From Limanda limanda (Eukaryota; Chordata; Actinopteri; Pleuronectiformes; Pleuronectidae), in assembly GCF_963576545.1 (NCBI RefSeq), contig NW_026870444.1, forward strand, positions 62,001 to 126,000: 64,000 nt of DNA, in the 5' to 3' direction. A program made the translations under genes and the position numbers. Under the pieces are notes generated by a model that saw nothing but the letters and a program-made list of their open reading frames with translations, did no database searches and had not been told where the DNA came from. Below, piece after piece: positions 1 through 8,952 of the stretch (its first letter is position 1; each line of letters starts with the position of its first letter).

Positions 1-127
1 TATTCAAGAATATCTCCTCAGATTTGGGGGAATTTCGTCGGTCGACCTCTTCCGAAGGTCGTACAAGCTCGGGGATGGTACCAATCGATCCGCAGGACCC
101 AAATTAGTCCAGATGCAACCACTTTCC
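1..127 (+). repeat. Partial type-B monomer at left window edge
   Basis: The window opens 28 bases into a B monomer (TATTCAAGAATATCTCCTCAG) and runs to the monomer end ACTTTCC just before 128. Its complete form would be 155 bp. The truncation is only the window boundary and shows that the array continues to the left. Confidence 0.95.
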
Positions 128-191
128 AAGTCTCTCCGACCTTCACAAAAAAAGTTATTCAAGAATATCTCTTTCTCCTATGTGCTTTCAT

Positions 192-212
192 CCCTAACCC
201 TAACCCTAACCC
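192..212 (-). repeat. Telomere motif block and predicted G-quadruplex (example copy)
   Basis: The + strand reads (CCCTAA)3CCC, so the minus strand reads (GGGTTA)3GGG. That is four G3 runs with three TTA loops, the minimal human-type telomeric G-quadruplex; the + strand could form an i-motif. The block lies at positions 65-85 of every 163-bp A monomer. The 157-bp monomers have only three C-runs and the 151-bp monomer two, so they lack the full motif. Three 163-bp monomers (starting 19046, 20809, 58509) carry CTAATCC, which breaks one run. Folding is predicted from the motif, not shown. Confidence 0.85.
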
Positions 213-213
213 T

Positions 214-226
214 TCCGAAAGTCGGA
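214..226. repeat. Short hairpin TCCGA/TCGGA in type A (example copy)
   Basis: A 5-bp perfect stem (TCCGA 214-218, TCGGA 222-226) with a 3-nt loop AAG directly follows the telomere block. A-Y variants (CTTACGAAAG) change the second base of the left arm and so break the stem. It is weak in isolation and is listed because it recurs in most A copies. Confidence 0.4.
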
Positions 227-257
227 GAAGCTCAAGGATGGTACCGATCGATGCGCG

Positions 258-279
258 CTACCCCATTTAGTGGGGGTAG
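258..279. repeat. 7-bp hairpin CTACCCC/GGGGTAG in type A (example copy)
   Basis: A perfect 7-bp stem (258-264 with 273-279) with 8-nt loop ATTTAGTG lies near the monomer end. A-L, A-Y and related variants read CAACCCC and lose one of the seven pairs. Copies with TTTAGTTGGGG (6717, 13447, 16321, 25131, 33292, 34582, 35872) have one G of the following G-run replaced by T. Type B has no equivalent; this is the part where A and B are least alike. Confidence 0.5.
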
Positions 280-616
280 AGCCTACTTGCAAGTCTCTCC
301 GACCTTCACAAAAAAAGTTATTCAAGAATATCTCTTTCTCCTATGTGCTTTCATCCCTAACCCTAACCCTAACCCTTCCGAAAGTCGGAGAAGCTCAAGG
401 ATGGTACCGATCGATGCGCGCTACCCCATTTAGTGGGGGTAGAGCCTACTTGCAAGTCTCTCCGACCTTCACAAAAAAAGTTATTCAAGAATATCTCTTT
501 CTCCTATGTGCTTTCATCCCTAACCCTAACCCTAACCCTTCCGAAAGTCGGAGAAGCTCAAGGATGGTACTGATCGATGCGCGCAACCCCATTTAGTGGG
601 GGTAGAGCCTACTTGC

Positions 617-771
617 AAGTCTCTCCGACCTTCACAAAAAAAGTTATTCAAGAATATCTCCTCAGATTTGGGGGAATTTCGTCGGTCGACCTCTTCCGAA
701 GGTCGTACAAGCTCGGGGATGGTACCAATCGATCCGCAGGACCCAAATTAGTCCAGATGCAACCACTTTCC
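617..771 (+). repeat. Representative type-B monomer, 155 bp, no telomere motif
   Basis: Positions 1-44 are identical to type A. Positions 45-76 are specific to B: CTCAGATTTGGGGGAATTTC followed by GTCGGTCGACCT. Positions 77-155 align without gaps to the last 79 bp of type A, 56/79 identical by hand count and about 80% over the first 60 bp. B thus looks like a sister of A with the telomeric middle replaced or never gained. There are 111 complete copies, each flanked by A on both sides. The variant B-k has CTTCAAAAAAAAAG (nine A) in place of CTTCACAAAAAAAG. Confidence 0.97.
687..705. repeat. 6-bp hairpin CGACCT/AGGTCG in type B (example copy)
   Basis: A perfect 6-bp stem (687-692 with 700-705) with 7-nt loop CTTCCGA spans the junction between the B-specific middle and the shared 3' part. 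It is present in nearly all B copies. One change in the right arm was seen at 37949 (GGACG for GGTCG), and the 32491 copy has a loop change (CTTTCGA). Confidence 0.45.
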
Positions 772-2222
772 AAGTCTCTCCGACCTTCACAAAAAAAGTT
801 ATTCAAGAATATCTCTTTCTCCTATGTGCTTTCATCCCTAACCCTAACCCTAACCCTTCCGAAAGTCGGAGAAGCTCAAGGATGGTACCGATCGATGCGC
901 GCTACCCCATTTAGTGGGGGTAGAGCCTACTTGCAAGTCTCTCCGACCTTCACAAAAAAAGTTATTCAAGAATATCTCCTCAGATTTGGGGGAATTTCGT
1001 CGGTCGACCTCTTCCGAAGGTCGTACAAGCTCGGGGATGGTACCAATCGATCCGCAGGACCCAAATTAGTCCAGATGCAACCACTTTCCAAGTCTCTCCG
1101 ACCTTCACAAAAAAAGTTATTCAAGAATATCTCTTTCTCCTATGTGCTTTCATCCCTAACCCTAACCCTAACCCTTCCGAAAGTCGGAGAAGCTCAAGGA
1201 TGGTACCGATCGATGCGCGCTACCCCATTTAGTGGGGGTAGAGCCTACTTGCAAGTCTCTCCGACCTTCACAAAAAAAGTTATTCAAGAATATCTCTTTC
1301 TCCTATGTGCTTTCATCCCTAACCCTAACCCTAACCCTTCCGAAAGTCGGAGAAGCTCAAGGATGGTACCGATCGATGCGCGCTACCCCATTTAGTGGGG
1401 GTAGAGCCTACTTGCAAGTCTCTCCGAACTTCACAAAAAAAGTTATTCAAGAATATCTCTTTCTCCTATGTGCTTTCATCCCTAACCCTAACCCTAACCC
1501 TTCCGAAAGTCGGAGAAGCTCAAGGATGGTACCGATCGATGCGCGCTACCCCATTTAGTGGGGGTAGAGCCTACTTGCAAGTCTCTCCGACCTTCACAAA
1601 AAAAGTTATTCAAGAATATCTCTTTCTCCTATGTGCTTTCATCCCTAACCCTAACCCTAACCCTTCCGAAAGTCGGAGAAGCTCAAGGATGGTACTGATC
1701 GATGCGCGCAACCCCATTTAGTGGGGGTAGAGCCTACTTGCAAGTCTCTCCGACCTTCAAAAAAAAAGTTATTCAAGAATATCTCCTCAGATTTGGGGGA
1801 ATTTCGTCGGTCGACCTCTTCCGAAGGTCGTACAAGCTCGGGGATGGTACCAATCGATCCGCAGGACCCAAATTAGTCCAGATGCAACCACTTTCCAAGT
1901 CTCTCCGACCTTCACAAAAAAAGTTATTCAAGAATATCTCTTTCTCCTATGTGCTTTCATCCCTAACCCTAACCCTAACCCTTCCGAAAGTCGGAGAAGC
2001 TCAAGGATGGTACCGATCGATGCGCGCTACCCCATTTAGTGGGGGTAGAGCCTACTTGCAAGTCTCTCCGACCTTCACAAAAAAAGTTATTCAAGAATAT
2101 CTCTTTCTCCTATGTGCTTTCATCCCTAACCCTAACCCTAACCCTTCCGAAAGTCGGAGAAGCTCAAGGATGGTACTGATCGATGCGCGCAACCCCATTT
2201 AGTGGGGGTAGAGCCTACTTGC

Positions 2223-5200
2223 AAGTCTCTCCGACCTTCACAAAAAAAGTTATTCAAGAATATCTCTTTCTCCTATGTGCTTTCATCCCTAACCCTAACC
2301 CTAACCCTTCCGAAAGTCGGAGAAGCTCAAGGATGGTACTGATCGATGCGCGCAACCCCATTTAGTGGGGGTAGAGCCTACTTGCAAGTCTCTCCGACCT
2401 TCAAAAAAAAAGTTATTCAAGAATATCTCCTCAGATTTGGGGGAATTTCGTCGGTCGACCTCTTCCGAAGGTCGTACAAGCTCGGGGATGGTACCAATCG
2501 ATCCGCAGGACCCAAATTAGTCCAGATGCAACCACTTTCCAAGTCTCTCCGACCTTCACAAAAAAAGTTATTCAAGAATATCTCTTTCTCCTATGTGCTT
2601 TCATCCCTAACCCTAACCCTAACCCTTCCGAAAGTCGGAGAAGCTCAAGGATGGTACCGATCGATGCGCGCTACCCCATTTAGTGGGGGTAGAGCCTACT
2701 TGCAAGTCTCTCCGACCTTCACAAAAAAAGTTATTCAAGAATATCTCTTTCTCCTATGTGCTTTCATCCCTAACCCTAACCCTAACCCTTCCGAAAGTCG
2801 GAGAAGCTCAAGGATGGTACCAATCGATGCGCGCTACCCCATTTAGTGGGGGTAGAGCCTACTTGCAAGTCTCTCCGACCTTCACAAAAAAAGTTATTCA
2901 AGAATATCTCTTTCTCCTATGTGCTTTCATCCCTAACCCTAACCCTAACCCTTCCGAAAGTCGGAGAAGCTCAAGGATGGTACTGATCGATGCGCGCAAC
3001 CCCATTTAGTGGGGGTAGAGCCTACTTGCAAGTCTCTCCGACCTTCACAAAAAAAGTTATTCAAGAATATCTCCTCAGATTTGGGGGAATTTCGTCGGTC
3101 GACCTCTTCCGAAGGTCGTACAAGCTCGGGGATGGTACCAATCGATCCGCAGGACCCAAATTAGTCCAGATGCAACCACTTTCCAAGTCTCTCCGACCTT
3201 CACAAAAAAAGTTATTCAAGAATATCTCTTTCTCCTATGTGCTTTCATCCCTAACCCTAACCCTAACCCTTCCGAAAGTCGGAGAAGCTCAAGGATGGTA
3301 CCGATCGATGCGCGCTACCCCATTTAGTGGGGGTAGAGCCTACTTGCAAGTCTCTCCGACCTTCACAAAAAAAGTTATTCAAGAATATCTCCTCAGATTT
3401 GGGGGAATTTCGTCGGTCGACCTCTTCCGAAGGTCGTACAAGCTCGGGGATGGTACCAATCGATCCGCAGGACCCAAATTAGTCCAGATGCAACCACTTT
3501 CCAAGTCTCTCCGACCTTCACAAAAAAAGTTATTCAAGAATATCTCTTTCTCCTATGTGCTTTCATCCCTAACCCTAACCCTAACCCTTCCGAAAGTCGG
3601 AGAAGCTCAAGGATGGTACCGATCGATGCGCGCTACCCCATTTAGTGGGGGTAGAGCCTACTTGCAAGTCTCTCCGACCTTCACAAAAAAAGTTATTCAA
3701 GAATATCTCTTTCTCCTATGTGCTTTCATCCCTAACCCTAACCCTAACCCTTCCGAAAGTCGGAGAAGCTCAAGGATGGTACCGATCGATGCGCGCTACC
3801 CCATTTAGTGGGGGTAGAGCCTACTTGCAAGTCTCTCCGAACTTCACAAAAAAAGTTATTCAAGAATATCTCTTTCTCCTATGTGCTTTCATCCCTAACC
3901 CTAACCCTAACCCTTCCGAAAGTCGGAGAAGCTCAAGGATGGTACCGATCGATGCGCGCTACCCCATTTAGTGGGGGTAGAGCCTACTTGCAAGTCTCTC
4001 CGACCTTCACAAAAAAAGTTATTCAAGAATATCTCTTTCTCCTATGTGCTTTCATCCCTAACCCTAACCCTAACCCTTCCGAAAGTCGGAGAAGCTCAAG
4101 GATGGTACTGATCGATGCGCGCAACCCCATTTAGTGGGGGTAGAGCCTACTTGCAAGTCTCTCCGACCTTCAAAAAAAAAGTTATTCAAGAATATCTCCT
4201 CAGATTTGGGGGAATTTCGTCGGTCGACCTCTTCCGAAGGTCGTACAAGCTCGGGGATGGTACCAATCGATCCGCAGGACCCAAATTAGTCCAGATGCAA
4301 CCACTTTCCAAGTCTCTCCGACCTTCACAAAAAAAGTTATTCAAGAATATCTCTTTCTCCTATGTGCTTTCATCCCTAACCCTAACCCTAACCCTTCCGA
4401 AAGTCGGAGAAGCTCAAGGATGGTACCGATCGATGCGCGCTACCCCATTTAGTGGGGGTAGAGCCTACTTGCAAGTCTCTCCGACCTTCACAAAAAAAGT
4501 TATTCAAGAATATCTCTTTCTCCTATGTGCTTTCATCCCTAACCCTAACCCTAACCCTTCCGAAAGTCGGAGAAGCTCAAGGATGGTACTGATCGATGCG
4601 CGCAACCCCATTTAGTGGGGGTAGAGCCTACTTGCAAGTCTCTCCGACCTTCACAAAAAAAGTTATTCAAGAATATCTCCTCAGATTTGGGGGAATTTCG
4701 TCGGTCGACCTCTTCCGAAGGTCGTACAAGCTCGGGGATGGTAGCAATCGATCCGCAGGACCCAAATTAGTCCAGATGCAACCACTTTCCAAGTCTCTCC
4801 GACCTTCACAAAAAAAGTTATTCAAGAATATCTCTTTCTCCTATGTGCTTTCATCCCTAACCCTAACCCTAACCCTTCCGAAAGTCGGAGAAGCTCAAGG
4901 ATGGTACCGATCGATGCGCGCTACCCCATTTAGTGGGGGTAGAGCCTACTTGCAAGTCTCTCCGACCTTCACAAAAAAAGTTATTCAAGAATATCTCCTC
5001 AGATTTGGGGGAATTTCGTCGGTCGACCTCTTCCGAAGGTCGTACAAGCTCGGGGATGGTACCAATCGATCCGCAGGACCCAAATTAGTCCAGATGCAAC
5101 CACTTTCCAAGTCTCTCCGACCTTCACAAAAAAAGTTATTCAAGAATATCTCTTTCTCCTATGTGCTTTCATCCCTAACCCTAACCCTAACCCTTCCGAA

Positions 5201-8200
5201 AGTCGGAGAAGCTCAAGGATGGTACCGATCGATGCGCGCTACCCCATTTAGTGGGGGTAGAGCCTACTTGCAAGTCTCTCCGACCTTCACAAAAAAAGTT
5301 ATTCAAGAATATCTCTTTCTCCTATGTGCTTTCATCCCTAACCCTAACCCTAACCCTTCCGAAAGTCGGAGAAGCTCAAGGATGGTACCGATCGATGCGC
5401 GCTACCCCATTTAGTGGGGGTAGAGCCTACTTGCAAGTCTCTCCGAACTTCACAAAAAAAGTTATTCAAGAATATCTCTTTCTCCTATGTGCTTTCATCC
5501 CTAACCCTAACCCTAACCCTTCCGAAAGTCGGAGAAGCTCAAGGATGGTACCGATCGATGCGCGCTACCCCATTTAGTGGGGGTAGAGCCTACTTGCAAG
5601 TCTCTCCGACCTTCACAAAAAAAGTTATTCAAGAATATCTCTTTCTCCTATGTGCTTTCATCCCTAACCCTAACCCTAACCCTTCCGAAAGTCGGAGAAG
5701 CTCAAGGATGGTACTGATCGATGCGCGCAACCCCATTTAGTGGGGGTAGAGCCTACTTGCAAGTCTCTCCGACCTTCAAAAAAAAAGTTATTCAAGAATA
5801 TCTCCTCAGATTTGGGGGAATTTCGTCGGTCGACCTCTTCCGAAGGTCGTACAAGCTCGGGGATGGTACCAATCGATCCGCAGGACCCAAATTAGTCCAG
5901 ATGCAACCACTTTCCAAGTCTCTCCGACCTTCACAAAAAAAGTTATTCAAGAATATCTCTTTCTCCTATGTGCTTTCATCCCTAACCCTAACCCTAACCC
6001 TTCCGAAAGTCGGAGAAGCTCAAGGATGGTACCGATCGATGCGCGCTACCCCATTTAGTGGGGGTAGAGCCTACTTGCAAGTCTCTCCGACCTTCACAAA
6101 AAAAGTTATTCAAGAATATCTCTTTCTCCTATGTGCTTTCATCCCTAACCCTAACCCTAACCCTTACGAAAGTCGGAGAAGCTCAAGGATGGTACCGATC
6201 GATGCGCGCAACCCCATTTAGTGGGGGTAGAGCCTACTTGCAAGTCTCTCCGACCTTCACAAAAAAAGTTATTCAAGAATATCTCCTCAGATTTGGGGGA
6301 ATTTCGTCGGTCGACCTCTTCCGAAGGTCGTACAAGCTCGGGGATGGTACCAATCGATCCGCAGGACCCAAATTAGTCCAGATGCAACCACTTTCCAAGT
6401 CTCTCCGACCTTCACAAAAAAAGTTATTCAAGAATATCTCTTTCTCCTATGTGCTTTCATCCCTAACCCTAACCCTAACCCTTCCGAAAGTCGGAGAAGC
6501 TCAAGGATGGTACCGATCGATGCGCGCTACCCCATTTAGTGGGGGTAGAGCCTACTTGCAAGTCTCTCCGACCTTCACAAAAAAAGTTATTCAAGAATAT
6601 CTCTTTCTCCTATGTGCTTTCATCCCTAACCCTAACCCTTCCGAAAGTCGGAGAAGCTCAAGGATGGTACCGATCGATGCGCGCTACCCCATTTAGTTGG
6701 GGTAGAGCCTACTTGCAAGTCTCTCCGACCTTCACAAAAAAAGTTATTCAAGAATATCTCTTTCTCCTATGTGCTTTCATCCCTAACCCTAACCCTAACC
6801 CTTACGAAAGTCGGAGAAGCTCAAGGATGGTACCGATCGATGCGCGCAACCCCATTTAGTGGGGGTAGAGCCTACTTGCAAGTCTCTCCGACCTTCACAA
6901 AAAAAGTTATTCAAGAATATCTCCTCAGATTTGGGGGAATTTCGTCGGTCGACCTCTTCCGAAGGTCGTACAAGCTCGGGGATGGTACCAATCGATCCGC
7001 AGGACCCAAATTAGTCCAGATGCAACCACTTTCCAAGTCTCTCCGACCTTCACAAAAAAAGTTATTCAAGAATATCTCTTTCTCCTATGTGCTTTCATCC
7101 CTAACCCTAACCCTAACCCTTCCGAAAGTCGGAGAAGCTCAAGGATGGTACCGATCGATGCGCGCTACCCCATTTAGTGGGGGTAGAGCCTACTTGCAAG
7201 TCTCTCCGACCTTCACAAAAAACGTTATTCAAGAATATCTCTTTCTCCTATGTGCTTTCATCCCTAACCCTAACCCTAACCCTTCCGAAAGTCGGAGAAG
7301 CTCAAGGATGGTACCGATCGATGCGCGCTACCCCATTTAGTGGGGGTAGAGCCTACTTGCAAGTCTCTCCGACCTTCACAAAAAAAGTTATTCAAGAATA
7401 TCTCCTCAGATTTGGGGGAATTTCGTCGGTCGACCTCTTCCGAAGGTCGTACAAGCTCGGGGATGGTACCAATCGATCCGCAGGACCCAAATTAGTCCAG
7501 ATGCAACCACTTTCCAAGTCTCTCCGACCTTCACAAAAAAAGTTATTCAAGAATATCTCTTTCTCCTATGTGCTTTCATCCCTAACCCTAACCCTAACCC
7601 TTCCGAAAGTCGGAGAAGCTCAACGATGGTACCGATCGATGAGCGCTACCCCATTTAGTGGGGGTAGAGCCTACTTGCAAGTCTCTCCGACCTTCACAAA
7701 AAAAGTTATTCAAGAATATCTCTTTCTCCTATGTGCTTTCATCCCTAACCCTAACCCTAACCCTTACGAAAGTCGGAGAAGCTCAAGGATGGTACCGATC
7801 GATGCGTGCAACCCCATTTAGTGGGGGTAGAGCCTACTTGCAAGTCTCTCCGACCTTCACAAAAAAAGTTATTCAAGAATATCTCCTCAGATTTGGGGGA
7901 ATTTCGTCGGTCGACCTCTTCCGAAGGTCGTACAAGCTCGGGGATGGTACCAATCGATCCGCAGGACCCAAATTAGTCCAGATGCAACCACTTTCCAAGT
8001 CTCTCCGACCTTCACAAAAAAAGTTATTCAAGAATATCTCTTTCTCCTATGTGCTTTCATCCCTAACCCTAACCCTAACCCTTACGAAAGTCGGAGAAGC
8101 TCAAGGATGGTACCGATCGATGCGCGCAACCCCATTTAGTGGGGGTAGAGCCTACTTGCAAGTCTCTCCGACCTTCACAAAAAAAGTTATTCAAGAATAT

Positions 8201-8952
8201 CTCCTCAGATTTGGGGGAATTTCGTCGGTCGACCTCTTCCGAAGGTCGTACAAGCTCGGGGATGGTACCAATCGATCCGCAGGACCCAAATTAGTCCAGA
8301 TGCAACCACTTTCCAAGTCTCTCCGACCTTCACAAAAAAAGTTATTCAAGAATATCTCTTTCTCCTATGTGCTTTCATCCCTAACCCTAACCCTAACCCT
8401 TCCGAAAGTCGGAGAAGCTCAAGGATGGTACCGATCGATGCGCGCTACCCCATTTAGTGGGGGTAGAGCCTACTTGCAAGTCTCTCCGACCTTCACAAAA
8501 AAAGTTATTCAAGAATATCTCTTTCTCCTATGTGCTTTCATCCCTAACCCTAACCCTTCCGAAAGTCGGAGAAGCTCAACGATGGTACCGATCGATGAGC
8601 GCTACCCCATTTAGTGGGGGTAGAGCCTACTTGCAAGTCTCTCCGACCTTCACAAAAAAAGTTATTCAAGAATATCTCTTTCTCCTATGTGCTTTCATCC
8701 CTAACCCTAACCCTAACCCTTACGAAAGTCGGAGAAGCTCAAGGATGGTACCGATCGATGCGTGCAACCCCATTTAGTGGGGGTAGAGCCTACTTGCAAG
8801 TCTCTCCGACCTTCACAAAAAAAGTTATTCAAGAATATCTCCTCAGATTTGGGGGAATTTCGTCGGTCGACCTCTTCCGAAGGTCGTACAAGCTCGGGGA
8901 TGGTACCAATCGATCCGCAGGACCCAAATTAGTCCAGATGCAACCACTTTCC
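2223..8952 (+). repeat. 6,730-bp, 42-monomer higher-order repeat, copy 1
   Basis: It contains 13 B, 27 A of 163 bp and two A of 157 bp (starting 6560 and 8478), total 6,730 bp. Rare markers all recur exactly 6,730 bp further on: CAATCGATGCGCGC in 2704, TTTAGTTGGGG before the end of 6560, AAACGTT in 7198, CAACGATGG with GATGAGCGC in 7516 and 8478, and GATGCGTGC in 7679 and 8635. The only difference I saw between copies is G at 4744 (GGTAGCAATC) against C at 11474 (GGTACCAATC). Such a low difference over 6.7 kb implies a very recent duplication or strong homogenisation. Confidence 0.9.
3030..6241 (+). repeat. Tandem pair of 1,606-bp repeats inside copy 1
   Basis: 3030-4635 and 4636-6241 carry the same ten-monomer order; the second ends in an A-Y monomer (6079) where the first ends in A-L (4473). 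A unique G at 4744 marks the second. The pair is itself duplicated at 9760-12971, so the 1,606-bp duplication came before the 6,730-bp one. Confidence 0.85.

Larger units (their letters stand above)
133..228. repeat. 8-bp inverted repeat flanking the telomere block (example copy)
   Basis: TCTCCGAC at 133-140 and its exact reverse complement GTCGGAGA at 221-228 enclose the pyrimidine tract and the (CCCTAA)3CCC block in type A. Type B keeps the left arm but has GTCGTACA at the right arm. The loop is 80 nt, so a stable cruciform is unlikely, but the pairing could matter in a transcript or in single-stranded DNA. Confidence 0.5.
128..290 (+). repeat. Representative type-A monomer, 163 bp, telomere-bearing
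   Basis: Monomer positions 1-44 (AAGTCTCTCC to ATATCTC) are identical to the start of type B and include a seven-A tract. Positions 45-64 are pyrimidine-rich. Positions 65-85 hold three CCCTAA hexamers plus a final CCC. Positions 85-163 are a 79-bp segment homologous to the end of type B, with a KpnI-type GGTACC, GATCGATGCGCGC and a hairpin around TTTAGTG. Common variants: A-L has TACTGATCGATGCGCGCAAC in place of TACCGATCGATGCGCGCTAC; A-N has CCGAACTTC in place of CCGACCTTC; A-Y has CTTACGAAAG in place of CTTCCGAAAG together with GCGCAAC. The 163-bp form occurs 261 times. Confidence 0.97.
617..2222 (+). repeat. 1,606-bp ten-monomer repeat, first copy
   Basis: The order is B-A-B-A-A-N-L-Bk-A-L (three B and seven A of 163 bp, total 1,606 bp). 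The same ten-monomer order recurs at 3030-4635, 4636-6241 (last monomer A-Y), 9760-11365 and 11366-12971 (last monomer A-Y). The copies at 3030/4636 and 9760/11366 are directly tandem; this one is separated from the next by five monomers. Confidence 0.85.
128..3029 (+). repeat. Block of 18 monomers, long-range copy of 37460-40361
   Basis: The order A, A, A-L, then B-A-B-A-A-N-L-Bk-A-L-L-Bk-A-A-L (N, L and Bk are the named variants) is the same as at 37460-40361, offset 37,332 bp, with every monomer length equal. Differences I saw are single bases: GGTCG here against GGACG in the B starting 37949; GCTTTCATC in 2223 against GCATTCATC in 39555; and CAATCGATGCGCGC in 2704 against CGATCGATGCGCGC in 40036. 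The two blocks are clearly related by duplication of about 2.9 kb. Confidence 0.85.

Noticed and set aside
192..212. True chromosome end (telomere)
   Set aside because: Only one to three hexamers occur per monomer, always inside the same flanks; no long pure hexamer tract is in the window.
617..771. CENP-B box or other known centromere protein site
   Set aside because: I looked for the pattern NTTCGNNNNANNCGGGN; TTTCGTCGGTCGACC in type B begins alike but lacks the required A and CGGG.
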